DNA of 64,000 nucleotides. Origin: Sphingobacteriales bacterium (GTDB lineage Bacteria; Bacteroidota; Bacteroidia; Chitinophagales; UBA2359). Location: positions 1 through 64,000 of the forward strand of contig JADKCK010000001.1 in assembly GCA_016718845.1 (NCBI GenBank). Reading direction: 5' to 3'. How positions within the stretch are numbered: the first letter of the stretch is position 1; each line of letters opens with the position of its first letter. A program made the translations under genes and the position numbers. The notes under the pieces are model-generated. The model had not been told where the DNA came from. It made no database searches and was given only the letters and a program-made list of their open reading frames with translations. Positions 19,610 to 28,705 of this stretch are shown piece by piece.

Positions 19610-20470
19610 ATGAAAAGTACCATTCAGTTATTTACACTACTGCTGAAGTAACGTTTGTTTACAAACCAAAGTTTTGCCTCAAGAGATAAATGCCAAAGTA
19701 ACTATTCAGGTGGGTAACCTGCAACAAACCGAGCCTTTAGTATTCAAAACCCTTGAAACCGAGGTGCGCGACTTTATCAACAACCGCCATGGACCGACGA
19801 AACCTATAAACCCGAAGAACGCATTGATTGTAATGTACTCATTACCATCTTAAAAGAGCTATCACCAACCCGTTTCGAGGCTCGCTTTGCCATTCAATCG
19901 AGCCGCCCTGTGCATAACAGCTCGTACAATTGCCCATTTTTACTTATCAAGACAAATTTACCTTCGATTATGCCCAATTCGACCCCATACAATTTAACGA
20001 AGGCATTTACAACATCGGAGTTAAGCTCGGTAATTGCCCACTATATATAATTATTTGGCAATAGACGGCGATACTTTTTCGAGTAATGGTGGCACAGCGG
20101 CTTTTAACAAAGTACAACAAGTTATTACAGGCAATTAAAACTCACCCTACAAAGGCTGGAAAGGTCACGAAAGCACCGACAACCGCTATGTTACTAGAAC
20201 ACTTACTAAGCGGCAGGTTTGTAAATGCGTCAGGCATATTATCAATACCACCGTTTGGGCTTAGATAACATGTATAGCAATGCAACTGAAGGTCGCAGCA
20301 ATATATTAAACGCCTTAGCTATTATCGAAAATTGCGTAAAAGACAACCCAAGTGGCTTGGCAATTGACTTGTTTATCAACACCAAATCAGAAGAGTTGAT
20401 GGGCTTGTTTAACAACGCAAAGGTTTCGCCTTCCGAAAATCGAGGCAGCAAGCTCCCTATCTCGAATTGA
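19610..20470 (+). pseudogene. DUF4835 family protein, frameshifted
   Basis: Fragments match the DUF4835 family of Bacteroidota secreted proteins: a signal-like start MKSTIQLFTLL at 19610, then in other frames AKVTIQVGNLQQTEPLVFKT, YKPEERIDCNVLITI, ARFAIQSSRPVHNSSYNCP, AIDGDTFSSNGGTAAFNKVQ, and MRQAYYQYHRLGLDNMYSNA. In many Bacteroidota this gene follows coaBC, as here apart from two inserted genes. Function is unknown; it is predicted to be exported. Five or more frame changes are present. The exact end is unclear because the last stretch before the next gene is also scrambled. Confidence 0.75.
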
Positions 20471-20595
20471 CCCCGGGCAACGAAAACAAATACGGCGCTT
20501 AAACAACGTTTCGGGCGGGCCCCGACATGCAAGACATGGACGTGCCAACTATGATGGGCGACAAAAACCGAGAACCAATAAGAAAAATCCCCTTT

Positions 20596-21012
20596 ATGTC
20601 TATTTGGCACACACCACCCAACATGGAACTTGTCAACCAGTTTTCGGAGGGTTGTATGGTTGCTCATTTGGGTATCGAAATTACCGACATTGGCGACAAC
20701 TACCTTTGTGGCAAAATGCCCGTTGACCACCGAACCAAACAACCCTTTGGCTTGCTACATGGCGGCGCATCGGTAACACTTGCCGAAACATTAGGCAGTA
20801 TTGCATCGGGCTTGGTAGTTGATGTTACCCAAAAAAAATGCGTTGGCTTAGAAATAAACGCCAATCACCTGCGCTCGGCTACATCGGGCTGGGTATATGG
20901 CACCGCACGCCCCATACACATAGGGCAGAACTCACATATCTGGGACATACAAATTACCAACCACCAAAACAAACTAGTTTGCATTAGCCGCCTTACAATG
21001 GCGGTGATTTAA
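20596..21012 (+). CDS. PaaI/MenI-type hotdog thioesterase
   Basis: 138 aa from the ATG at 20596; the open frame extends upstream, but the family normally starts at a sequence like MSIWHTPPNMELVNQF. The hotdog core has FGLLHGGASVTLAETLGSIA, with the catalytic Glu in the long helix, followed by the strands VGLEINANHLRSA and IWDIQITNHQNKLVCISRLTMAV. This resembles YdiI/MenI and other acyl-CoA thioesterases, such as 1,4-dihydroxy-2-naphthoyl-CoA hydrolase in menaquinone synthesis. The precise substrate cannot be told from sequence. Confidence 0.85.
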   Translation: MSIWHTPPNMELVNQFSEGCMVAHLGIEITDIGDNYLCGKMPVDHRTKQPFGLLHGGASVTLAETLGSIASGLVVDVTQKKCVGLEINANHLRSATSGWVYGTARPIHIGQNSHIWDIQITNHQNKLVCISRLTMAVI

Positions 21013-21043
21013 ACAAAAATTATTGTTTTCAACAAAAAAAAAT

Positions 21044-21051
21044 TACCTTTG
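21044..21051 (+). promoter_or_regulatory. Promoter -7 box for the retron RNA
   Basis: TACCTTTG fits TAnnTTTG and ends nine bases before the first arm of the retron inverted repeat, so the transcript would start at or just before that arm. Confidence 0.7.
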
Positions 21052-21057
21052 CATTAT

Positions 21058-21285
21058 AAAAAGCACTTGTCACAAGTATTGACTTTCATTAGCGTTTCGC
21101 AATGTCAACTACCAAGGTTATGAATTGAAGGGCTACGTCAGGTTTATTTATTTTTTATTTTTTTTAATTTATATAATTTACAGAGACTTGATGCCTGTTA
21201 CAGAGACTTGATGCTTGTTACAGAGACTTGATGTCTGTTACAGATACCCTTACACAAGAAGAATACAAACAAGTGCTTTATTTTT
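21058..21285 (+). ncRNA. Putative retron msr-msd RNA
   Basis: An 11-nt inverted repeat, AAAGCACTTGT at 21060-21070 and ACAAGTGCTTT at 21269-21279, frames the region between a promoter and the reverse transcriptase start, as the a1/a2 arms of retron RNAs do. Inside, a hairpin (TTGAC ... GTCAA around GCG-TTT-CGC, about 21080-21108) suits the msr part, and three 20-bp repeats lie in the msd part. The branching guanosine cannot be fixed by eye. Its identity rests on this arrangement plus the neighbouring retron-type RT. Confidence 0.7.
21177..21246 (+). repeat. Three 20-bp tandem repeats inside the retron RNA
   Basis: TTACAGAGACTTGATGCCTG is repeated three times with changes only near the end (CCTG, CTTG, TCTG), followed by a partial fourth copy (TTACAGA). 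Confidence 0.85.
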
Positions 21286-21288
21286 ATT

Positions 21289-22350
21289 ATGTCAAAAATA
21301 AAACAATCCGATTTACAGACAATACGCGAGCAATTTGCATTACTGCGAACAACTGAGGATTTGGTTGTTCTGCTTAATTGTTACAATGACATAAGTTATC
21401 CTAAAATAAATGCAAAAAAAACGACTTACTGAGAAATTATTACGCTATTATGCCCTATAAAAAAAAAAAACCACACATTTACTGTTTTAAAAAATGGAAA
21501 GCTCGTACAATATCAGCTCTGATCCATATTTTAAAATTACTACAAAAATGTTTGAATGTGGTATTAAATATTATTTTTGTACCACATAAAGCAGCCAATG
21601 GTTTTGTAGTAAATCATGATAATAAAATACGAAATATAGTAACAAATGCCCAAATACATACAAACAAACCGTATGTTTACAACATAGATTTGTCTGATTT
21701 TTTTACTAGTATTGCATTTAGGCGCATAAAAACAGTATTGCAGCTTGCTCCGTTTAATTTACCCGACGATATTGCTTTTTTAGTAGCCAATTTATGCTCT
21801 GATAATGGCGTATTGCCACAAGGGGCTCCTACCTCTCCAACTTTGACCAATGCTGTTTGCCAGCGATTGGATAGAAAATTAACTGCTTTCGCAAAAACGA
21901 ATAAAATACGCTATACTCGTTATGCCGATGATATTACTTTTTCAGGTTACGAAAATATATTCAACGAAGAATTTTATAATCAATTAAAAAACATTGTTGA
22001 AATAGAAGAGTCTTTTAAGATTAACGAAAGTAAAGTTCGTTTACAAACCCGTAATGACCGACAAGAAGTGACTGGGTTGACTGTAAACGAAAAAGTAAAC
22101 GTTGAACAACGTTACATTCGTAGTATAAGAGCTATGCTACATAATTGGCAAAACAAAGGTTTAGAGTATGCCACAACAAAATTTAGAGAATGTTATGTAA
22201 AAGAAAAAGGAGCAAAACGCGTTATACCGCCTTTTGAATCGGTTTTGCGCATGGCAAACTACAATTTTACAGATGGTACGCGGAGAAAATGATTTAGTTT
22301 ATTTAAAGTATTGGGAGAAGTTTGAAGAGTTAAATGAGAAAAGGCGTTAA
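21289..22350 (+). pseudogene. Retron-type reverse transcriptase, frameshifted
   Basis: Starts at the ATG at 21289 (MSKIKQSDLQTIREQF), ten bases after the second inverted-repeat arm. Conserved blocks: KARTISA, LKLLQKCLNVVL, GFVVN, NAQIHTNKPYVYNIDLSDFF, LPQGAPTSPTLTNAVCQRLD, the catalytic YADDITFSG, and the retron hallmark VTGLTVN. The C-terminus in the shifted frame (MVRGENDLVYLKYWEKF) ends at 22350. Breaks occur near 21400-21530 (several small compensating indels) and near 22255. Repaired length is about 350 aa, normal for a retron RT, which primes cDNA on its own RNA. Mostly homopolymer indels suggest the true gene may be intact. Confidence 0.8.
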
Positions 22351-23330
22351 AAACAAAGAAAAAGAAAGTACTAATGATAAAAATGTTAATAAAAATGAAG
22401 AGGTAAAAGCTACTAAAGATGTAACTGCTTACTGTAACCATAATCCAAAAAATGTTACTGAATTTCTGAAAAAATTTAGAGACCAAAACAATTCTGGGTT
22501 GAGAGAATTACTACATGCCCCAATAAACCCCAATGATTTTGATTTAACTGAAGTACTCGTAAAGCAGATAAAAAAATCCCCTTTGATAAGCGTATTCCGT
22601 TTAATCTTTGGCAAGTAGTTCACAATAAATTAATAAACATATATAAGGGTGACGGTATGAAACTATGGGAAGAATATAAGCTACACCCATTATTTAATGA
22701 ATCTAAATTTGATAACTCTGTTTTTTCTAAAAAATATTAGGATTCAAAAAACAAGTTAGATTCGGCAAAATAGATACAGAAACCACTATTCTTAAAAACA
22801 CCTTAGTAAATATATTGAATACGGTTAGTGATGAGAGCGGAAAAACAATTAATTCTATTTTCGATGATAATAATATTATATTTACACCAGAAGAAAAAAA
22901 ATTTAATGCTTTTGCTCAATTTTTTACTGATGTAGAACGGGTGGAAGAAGCACTAAAAGCTATTTTTATTGGTATTTTAAAATACTCTAATTATAAGGGA
23001 GAAAAAATAACTCCTGCAAATAGACAAAAAAAACGTTTACTTATTGACGTTAAAAAAAAAGATGAGGATTTTGTAACAGTAATTACGATTACCGACGAAT
23101 ATTCAGAATGCCTAAATAACCCAGAACAATTATGTCAAGGGGGTGATTTTGAGAAAATCAAACAATGTTTGTGGTCACTTTGCGAATGGGAAGTTCAAAG
23201 CTATTTCCCTACCGATAACGCTGCTTTAAGCCTCAATATGATGGTTAAAAAAGGAACAAAATTAACTGTCATTCCTATAGACAAAGACAATACAATAAGT
23301 TTTGTACATAAATTAACTTTTTTTCAATAA
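22334..23330 (+). pseudogene. Retron-associated protein with degenerate GHKL-like C-terminus, frameshifted
   Basis: The ATG at 22334 overlaps the RT end. Segments KNVTEFLKKFRDQNNSGL, PFDKRIPFNLWQVVHNKL, then from 22815 NTLVNILNTVSDESGKT and on to 23330 form one protein of about 330 aa; breaks lie near 22575 (A run) and near 22735. The C-terminal 120 residues (VEEALKAIFIGILKYSNYKG, then FVTVITITDEYSE, then KLTVIPIDKDNTISF) follow the order of a histidine-kinase-like GHKL ATPase, but the N box and DxGxG residues are missing. No known family is claimed with certainty. Receiver-like genes follow, which supports a signalling-type arrangement. Confidence 0.5.
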
Positions 23331-23336
23331 AAAAAC

Positions 23337-24002
23337 ATGTTAAAAATACTTTTCATCGATGATACTAAAAACAATGGTGGTTATCGTTACGAAATCCTAA
23401 AGCAGCAATTAAAAGATTTATTGCCAACTTTAACTGCGATAACTGTTGAATTCACTCATGACTTTCAGTATCCTATTGAAAAAAATGAAAATGGCGATAT
23501 AAATGTTGAATCGCCACAATTAGCAAATTACGATGCAGTATTCTTGCACAATAGTTATGAAGGTACCGATTATAAATTACCTGCTACAATTATATCTATG
23601 TTAGAAAATAAGTATGATAATAAATTATATTTATATAGCGGATCGCTAAGCATACCAAATATATACCACAGAAGTGATGTATATAGTACCAATTTCCGCA
23701 TTTTTATAAATTGGGCAAATGATAAAGGTGAATTTAAAAAAAATATTTTACAACATGGTAATCGTCACCTAAACATTGACATCCGAAATTTAGAAAAAGA
23801 TATTAGAAGTATACTCAAACATGATATAGACAACTGGCAAAATAATATTCCTAAAAGCGAAATAAATAAGCTATTAGCCTTAGCTCAATACACTATTGAA
23901 CAGCAAGATGAATGGTGGCAAGAGGTTAATGATATTGATATGTTACCCGATTTTTTAGACATGGTAAATAACATATGCAATCATGCAAAATCTTTGTATT
24001 AG
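23337..24002 (+). CDS. Receiver-like protein in the retron operon
   Basis: 221 aa, intact, starting 6 bases after the previous stop. The N-terminus MLKILFIDDT resembles the first strand and acidic pocket of a response-regulator receiver; YDAVFLHNSYEG sits where the phospho-acceptor Asp strand would be (the acceptor itself is not clear), and KLYLYSGS fits the next strand with a small hydroxyl residue. The second half is helical and acidic with no DNA-binding motif. The role is unknown; the context suggests sensing or signal relay with the GHKL-like protein. Confidence 0.55.
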   Translation: MLKILFIDDTKNNGGYRYEILKQQLKDLLPTLTAITVEFTHDFQYPIEKNENGDINVESPQLANYDAVFLHNSYEGTDYKLPATIISMLENKYDNKLYLYSGSLSIPNIYHRSDVYSTNFRIFINWANDKGEFKKNILQHGNRHLNIDIRNLEKDIRSILKHDIDNWQNNIPKSEINKLLALAQYTIEQQDEWWQEVNDIDMLPDFLDMVNNICNHAKSLY

Positions 24003-24054
24003 TTTACTAATATCGTGATTTAATAAACTTTATTTCATTTTTACAACAAAACCA

Positions 24055-25862
24055 ATGTTTAATTATTCTCCCATACCTTTAATCATAGATAGTGTTAACG
24101 AAGAATTAGCACTATGTCCTGATATTCTAGAAGAACAGCCTAGAACTATTATTTTAGAATATACTTCACAAGAAATGTCTAATATTTCAGATGCCGATAA
24201 AATCCATAAGATATTAAAAGGCATCAAAAGCCTCAATACTTTGGATATAGATTTTATCATTGTATCGGAAAATATATTGACTGATGATGATTATATAGGA
24301 ATAACTCTTATTCCTCATATTCGTTATACGAAATTCGCCACAAATGAAACAATTAGTAAATTACCTATAATTATCCTTACCGAAGATACAATTGATGCAG
24401 ATTTTTATAAAAATCGTTTCAAATACGCTAATTTTTTACTTTCAGGCGGTGTAGAAATTATTACCGTTGGCAGCAACCCTCAAGCAACATCTGATAATAT
24501 ACCGAGGCGCCACCTAAACTCATTAGAAAGGTAGATAGTGAAGATATTAGAAAACTTTTTATAGAAGGGATTTTCCTTCAAGAACCGCCAACTACAACCC
24601 GCCATTCCATAGCCAACGAATGGGGGGCATGGAGTCTTGCTCGAACAGCAGGCATGCCCGATGACGATTTGCCAACACTGTCCAACAATTTATATTTCAA
24701 ATACTTAATAGCAAAATATCAACCTCGAAGAACTCAATCTAACGAAACATTAAACAATATCGAAAAGCCCTTAAAGGTACTTCTCATAGATGACCAAGCT
24801 AATAAAGGCTGGGAAAAGGTGTTGCATTGGATATGTAAACACAAAATACTAAAAAATACAACTTATGACTGTACTATAACTCCTATACTTAGCACAGAGG
24901 AAGTTACAGATACGGTTATAAACGAAGATTGGGATTTAATTTTCTTAGACCTACGCATACCTACCGAAAATGACGGCAAAGCACTACTCAAAAAAATTAA
25001 AAAATTACGTCCCGACCACCAAGTAATTATTTTTACAGCATCTAATAAAGCTTGGAACCATAAAGAATTATACAATTTAGGAGCAGATGGATATTTTATA
25101 AAAGAGCATCCCGAACAAGCGAATAGTGATTACAGCAAAGAAAACTACAAAAATTTACTAGATACCATTAAAAGTTGTTTGGATAATGGCAAAAAACTAA
25201 AATGGTTTTGGCAGCATATTGCTAAGGTAAATCCAATAAGTGGAAATCCTACTACTATAATTGCAGAAGATGGTTTTCCTAATTCTGCCGATAAAATTGC
25301 TACGCGCCTAAAAGAACGCCTCCGTATGTTTTATGGTTTGCTAAAACGCGCCCATCAACAAACTCAATTCGATAAAGATAATTTTTATTACTCCGACATC
25401 GAACTGGCTTTTATGACTCTGTGGAGTTGTTTTAATGAAATCCAACAAAATTATTATACTAAAACAGGCTCGAACAGTACCCTTAAATGGGTATTAAAAG
25501 GTCACAATAATATTATTTTTATAAAAAACAACGAGCATTGTATAAAATACGATAGTAGGTTGCCTGAAAAATATAGAGTTGTTACGCATTTTAAAGAAGG
25601 AGGTGATAGAGATATAGGAGCCCAAATAGCTTTTTTAATTTTGAAACACCCAAGTTTAACTAATCGTGGAAATAGTTTGCTTTGTAATTTGTATCAACTA
25701 AAGGAAAAACGCAACAAACTATACCTAACACATGGCGATGATACCCCAAGCAATACTTTTTATCAAGACGAAATTAAAGGTTCGCCCAAAATTACCGAAA
25801 CTGAGTGTAAACACCTCTTCAAAATTGTTTATTTTGTACTAACGGGTGATATCGTAACATAA
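24055..25862 (+). pseudogene. Double receiver-like protein of the retron operon, one frameshift
   Basis: About 600 aa once repaired. The first 150 residues (IPLIIDSVNEELAL, IDFIIVSENIL, LPIIILTEDTID) resemble a degenerate receiver. After the break near 24515, a second, more canonical receiver has LKVLLIDDQ, WDLIFLDLRIP (acceptor Asp), VIIFTASNKAW and GADGYFIKE. The C-terminal 220 residues have no recognised domain (helical, WSCFNEIQQNYY, then YRVVTHFKEGGDRDIGAQIAF). It is the last gene of the run from the retron RT. The C-terminal region could be the effector, but nothing catalytic was seen. Confidence 0.55.
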
Positions 25863-25889
25863 TAAATTAACAATAAACTACTCAAAAAA

Positions 25890-26339
25890 ATGAGCTTAGA
25901 ACTAATCATCAACAACGACATAAAAACGGCTATGAAAGCCAAAGAAGACGTAACCCTACGCGGCTTACGCGCCATAAAATCGGCAATATTACTGGCAAAA
26001 ACCGCCGAAGGAGCCCCCGAAAACATAAGCACCGAAGACGAAATAAAACTATTATCCAAATTAGTAAAACAACGCCGCGACTCGCTTACCATCTACGAAC
26101 AACAACAACGCCCCGACCTTGCCGCCAAAGAAGCCGAAGAAATAGCCATCATTGAGCGCTACTTGCCCAAACAACTATCGCCCGACGAACTACAAACCGA
26201 AATTAAAGCCATTATTGCCCAACTAGGCGCCACATCGGCAAAAGATATGGGCAAAGTAATGGGCGTGGCAAACAAACAATTGGCAGGCATTGCCGACGGC
26301 AAACAAATTGCCGCACTCGTAAAAACATTACTTACTTAA
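25890..26339 (+). CDS. GatB/YqeY domain-containing protein
   Basis: 149 aa, the usual length. Typical sequences are LIINNDIKTAMKAKEDVTLR near the start, RRDSLTIYEQQQRPDLAAKE, IERYLPKQLS and DMGKVMGVANKQLAG. The family resembles the tail of the tRNA-dependent amidotransferase subunit GatB and is thought to bind tRNA or act in translation quality control; the exact role is not settled. The gene is intact and may be read with cvpA 48 bases downstream. Confidence 0.93.
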   Translation: MSLELIINNDIKTAMKAKEDVTLRGLRAIKSAILLAKTAEGAPENISTEDEIKLLSKLVKQRRDSLTIYEQQQRPDLAAKEAEEIAIIERYLPKQLSPDELQTEIKAIIAQLGATSAKDMGKVMGVANKQLAGIADGKQIAALVKTLLT

Positions 26340-26387
26340 TATCCATAACCGCAGCCCCAAACTGCATAATATAAAATACTTTTAACA

Positions 26388-26930
26388 ATGGGTAGTTTTA
26401 ACGCATTGGATTTAGCTTTTTTAATAGCCATTGCCTTTGGCGTTTATCGTGGGCTTACACAAGGCTTGATAGGCTCGGTATTAACCGTTTTTCGTTTTGC
26501 TATATCCATCATTTTAGCCCTGCGATTCAACAACATCATGTCGCGCGTACTCTCAAATTCCGGACGAATAGACTCGGCATTTACACCCATCATATCGTTT
26601 GTGGTGCTATTTTGCGGCTTTATGGTTGCCATGTTTATCCTCAATTTGGTACTCAACTTTTTTGTAAAAGCAGCCCACCTTAGCTCCGTCAGCAAACTAA
26701 CGGGCATAGCCTTGTGGGGTTTTATGCTCACGATAGGGTTTAGTTTTCTTACCTCCTTAGCCGACAAAGGTGGCTTACTTACCGCCGACTTAAAACGCAA
26801 CTCAATAATTTATCCCATCGTTGAGCCACTCGCCGATGTGATGATGTGCAAAATGTATTTTGTGATGCCCGCAACCTCTCAAATATTACAATCGTTAGAA
26901 AACACCACCAAAACGCCGCTAACTATATAG
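26388..26930 (+). CDS. CvpA family membrane protein
   Basis: 180 aa with four membrane segments, starting FNALDLAFLIAIAFGVYRGLTQGLIG, the typical CvpA opening. CvpA proteins are inner-membrane proteins linked to colicin V export and envelope homeostasis. The C-terminus may be frameshifted: one extra A near 26910 would continue as NAANYIVGDCRSG to a stop at 27022, ending in an acidic tail (EESNDDVYN) common in this family. A terminator follows that later stop directly, which supports the longer form. Confidence 0.85.
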   Translation: MGSFNALDLAFLIAIAFGVYRGLTQGLIGSVLTVFRFAISIILALRFNNIMSRVLSNSGRIDSAFTPIISFVVLFCGFMVAMFILNLVLNFFVKAAHLSSVSKLTGIALWGFMLTIGFSFLTSLADKGGLLTADLKRNSIIYPIVEPLADVMMCKMYFVMPATSQILQSLENTTKTPLTI

Positions 26931-27033
26931 TAGGCGATTGCCGAAGCGGACAAAACAGCACACAACCCTATAACGAAGCACCGCCCGCCCAAGAAGAATC
27001 TAACGATGATGTATATAACTAACCAATAAACAC

Positions 27034-27067
27034 AAACACTCAACTATTAACTTTTAGTTGAGTGTTT
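27034..27067 (+). terminator. Rho-independent terminator after cvpA
   Basis: A 13-bp stem (AAACACTCAACTA with TAGTTGAGTGTTT) and an 8-base loop, with TTTTG at its end, directly after the longer possible cvpA stop. Confidence 0.85.
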
Positions 27068-27315
27068 TGTTATTCGCACATTATTCAAAACCATACCCGT
27101 CCCGCTTGTTTATATTGAGTGTTTTTATTGAGCGTAGCCGAAATACGAAATACAGAAAATGCCTTTTTTGGGGTGATGATTGGCACTCCCAAATTTGCCA
27201 AGTAGGTGGCACCCCAAAAGCACTGTAGGCGCAAACCAACACCCCGTTTTACCCTTAGTATCATCATCCACAAGCATCAAAACCATCTACTCCAAACCAA
27301 CAACCAAACCCCAAA

Positions 27316-28174
27316 ATGCTAAAACACTACTTCGACATATTTGTTAATGGCTATGCAGGTTATGCAGGCTATCTATTTAACGAAATAACACATCCATCGT
27401 GGCACAATTATTTTTATTGGCTACTGGGTGTTTCGCTGTTTTTTATGGCATTAGAATGGATTGCCCCTTGGCGACCCTATCAAGCCAAATTTCGGAAAGA
27501 CTTTTGGCTCGATGCCTTCTATATGTTTTTCAACTTTTTCCTTTTTTCGCTTATCATCTACAATGCCGCCTCCGATGTGTTTGTCAATCTGTTCAAAGAT
27601 TTTTTGCACACCATTGGCATTACCAACCCAACGCTGCTACCCGTTGAGCGGTTGCCCGTATGGTCGCATTTGTTAATAGGCTTTGTGGTGCGATTTTGTA
27701 CAATGGCAAACCCACCGATTGCTGCACCGTGTGCCCTGGCTATGGCACTACCACAAAGTACATCACTCTGTCGAGCAAATGGGCTTTGCCGCACACCTGC
27801 GCTACCATTGGATGGAAAACGTAGTGTACCGAACCATAGAATACATACCATTAGCTATGATAGGCATTGGGCTAAACGACTTTTTTGTTATCCATATTTT
27901 TACCCTTGCCGTCGGGCATTTTAACCATTCTAATATCAAGTTGCCGCTTGGTCCGCTCAAATACATTTTCAATAACCCGCAAATGCACATTTGGCACCAT
28001 GCCCACCACATGCCCAAATCGCACCCCTACGGCATCAACTTTGGCATTACCCTTAGCCTCTGGGATTACCTATTTGGCACCGCCCACCTACCACACGATG
28101 GGCGAGATATAAAATTAGGTTTTGACGGAATCGAACAATTTCCGTCTAAATTCTGGGAACAACAAAAACCCTAA
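27316..28174 (+). pseudogene. Sterol desaturase / fatty acid hydroxylase family protein, one frameshift
   Basis: A membrane di-iron enzyme of about 286 aa when repaired. The first frame holds the N-terminal membrane segments (YFYWLLGVSLFFMALEWIAP, FWLDAFYMFFNFFLF). After a break near 27690, the second frame carries the histidine clusters HRLLH, HYHKVHHS and HIWHHAHH that bind the two irons. Family members hydroxylate or desaturate lipids using oxygen; the lipid substrate is unknown. It is the last broken gene before a long intact stretch. Confidence 0.85.
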
Positions 28175-28275
28175 ACAAAACCCTCAATTTTGTTTTTATT
28201 TTAGCCAACTATCCACAAAAAACAATAAGTAGACCGTTTTCTTTGCAAGTGTACCAACTATTGGCTAAAAGTTAG

Positions 28276-28283
28276 TACCTTTG
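28276..28283 (+). promoter_or_regulatory. Promoter -7 box for acpP
   Basis: TACCTTTG fits TAnnTTTG and lies 48 bases before the acpP start. No well-spaced TTTG -33 element was found. Confidence 0.55.
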
Positions 28284-28331
28284 CACCACAAAAAACAATC
28301 ATCAAAGTAAATTTTTAAACTGTTTTACACA

Positions 28332-28580
28332 ATGAGCACTGTTGACATTGCCGAAAAAGTACGTAGTATTATCGTAGATAAATTAGGCGTTGACGAAACC
28401 GAAGCAAAAAACAACGACGCAAGTTTCGTTGATGACTTGGGCGCCGATTCGCTTGATACCGTAGAGCTAATCATGGAACTTGAAAAAGAGTTTTCAATAG
28501 CTATCCCAGATGCCGCAGCCGAAAAAATAACAACAGTAGGCGAAGCTATTGCATATATTACAGAAAACTATAAAGCGTAA
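28332..28580 (+). CDS. acpP: Acyl carrier protein
   Basis: 82 aa, acidic. The phosphopantetheine attachment site is Ser40 in GADSLDTVELIMELE. It carries growing acyl chains as thioesters in fatty acid synthesis in the cytoplasm. The fabF gene downstream extends those chains, and rnc follows, the common Bacteroidota order. It has its own promoter and is followed by a strong hairpin, so it can be transcribed at a higher level than fabF. Confidence 0.97.
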   Translation: MSTVDIAEKVRSIIVDKLGVDETEAKNNDASFVDDLGADSLDTVELIMELEKEFSIAIPDAAAEKITTVGEAIAYITENYKA

Positions 28581-28602
28581 TATAATTGATAGATAGTTGA
28601 TA

Positions 28603-28635
28603 CAATAGCTATGCTATACCTTAGCATAGCTATTG
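28603..28635 (+). terminator. Hairpin between acpP and fabF
   Basis: A perfect 14-bp stem (CAATAGCTATGCTA with TAGCATAGCTATTG) and a 5-base loop. No U tract follows, so it may be a partial terminator or a 3' stabiliser rather than a full stop. Confidence 0.6.
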
Positions 28636-28705
28636 CTCAAACACTATTAGTTGGTATTTTTATTGCTGCCTCTGTCTCTTCAATCCCAAAACTGCTATCA
28701 TACAC

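Noticed and set aside
21289..22350. Group II intron reverse transcriptase
   Set aside because: No maturase or HNH domain, no intron domain V structure nearby, and the VTGL motif and upstream inverted repeat fit a retron.
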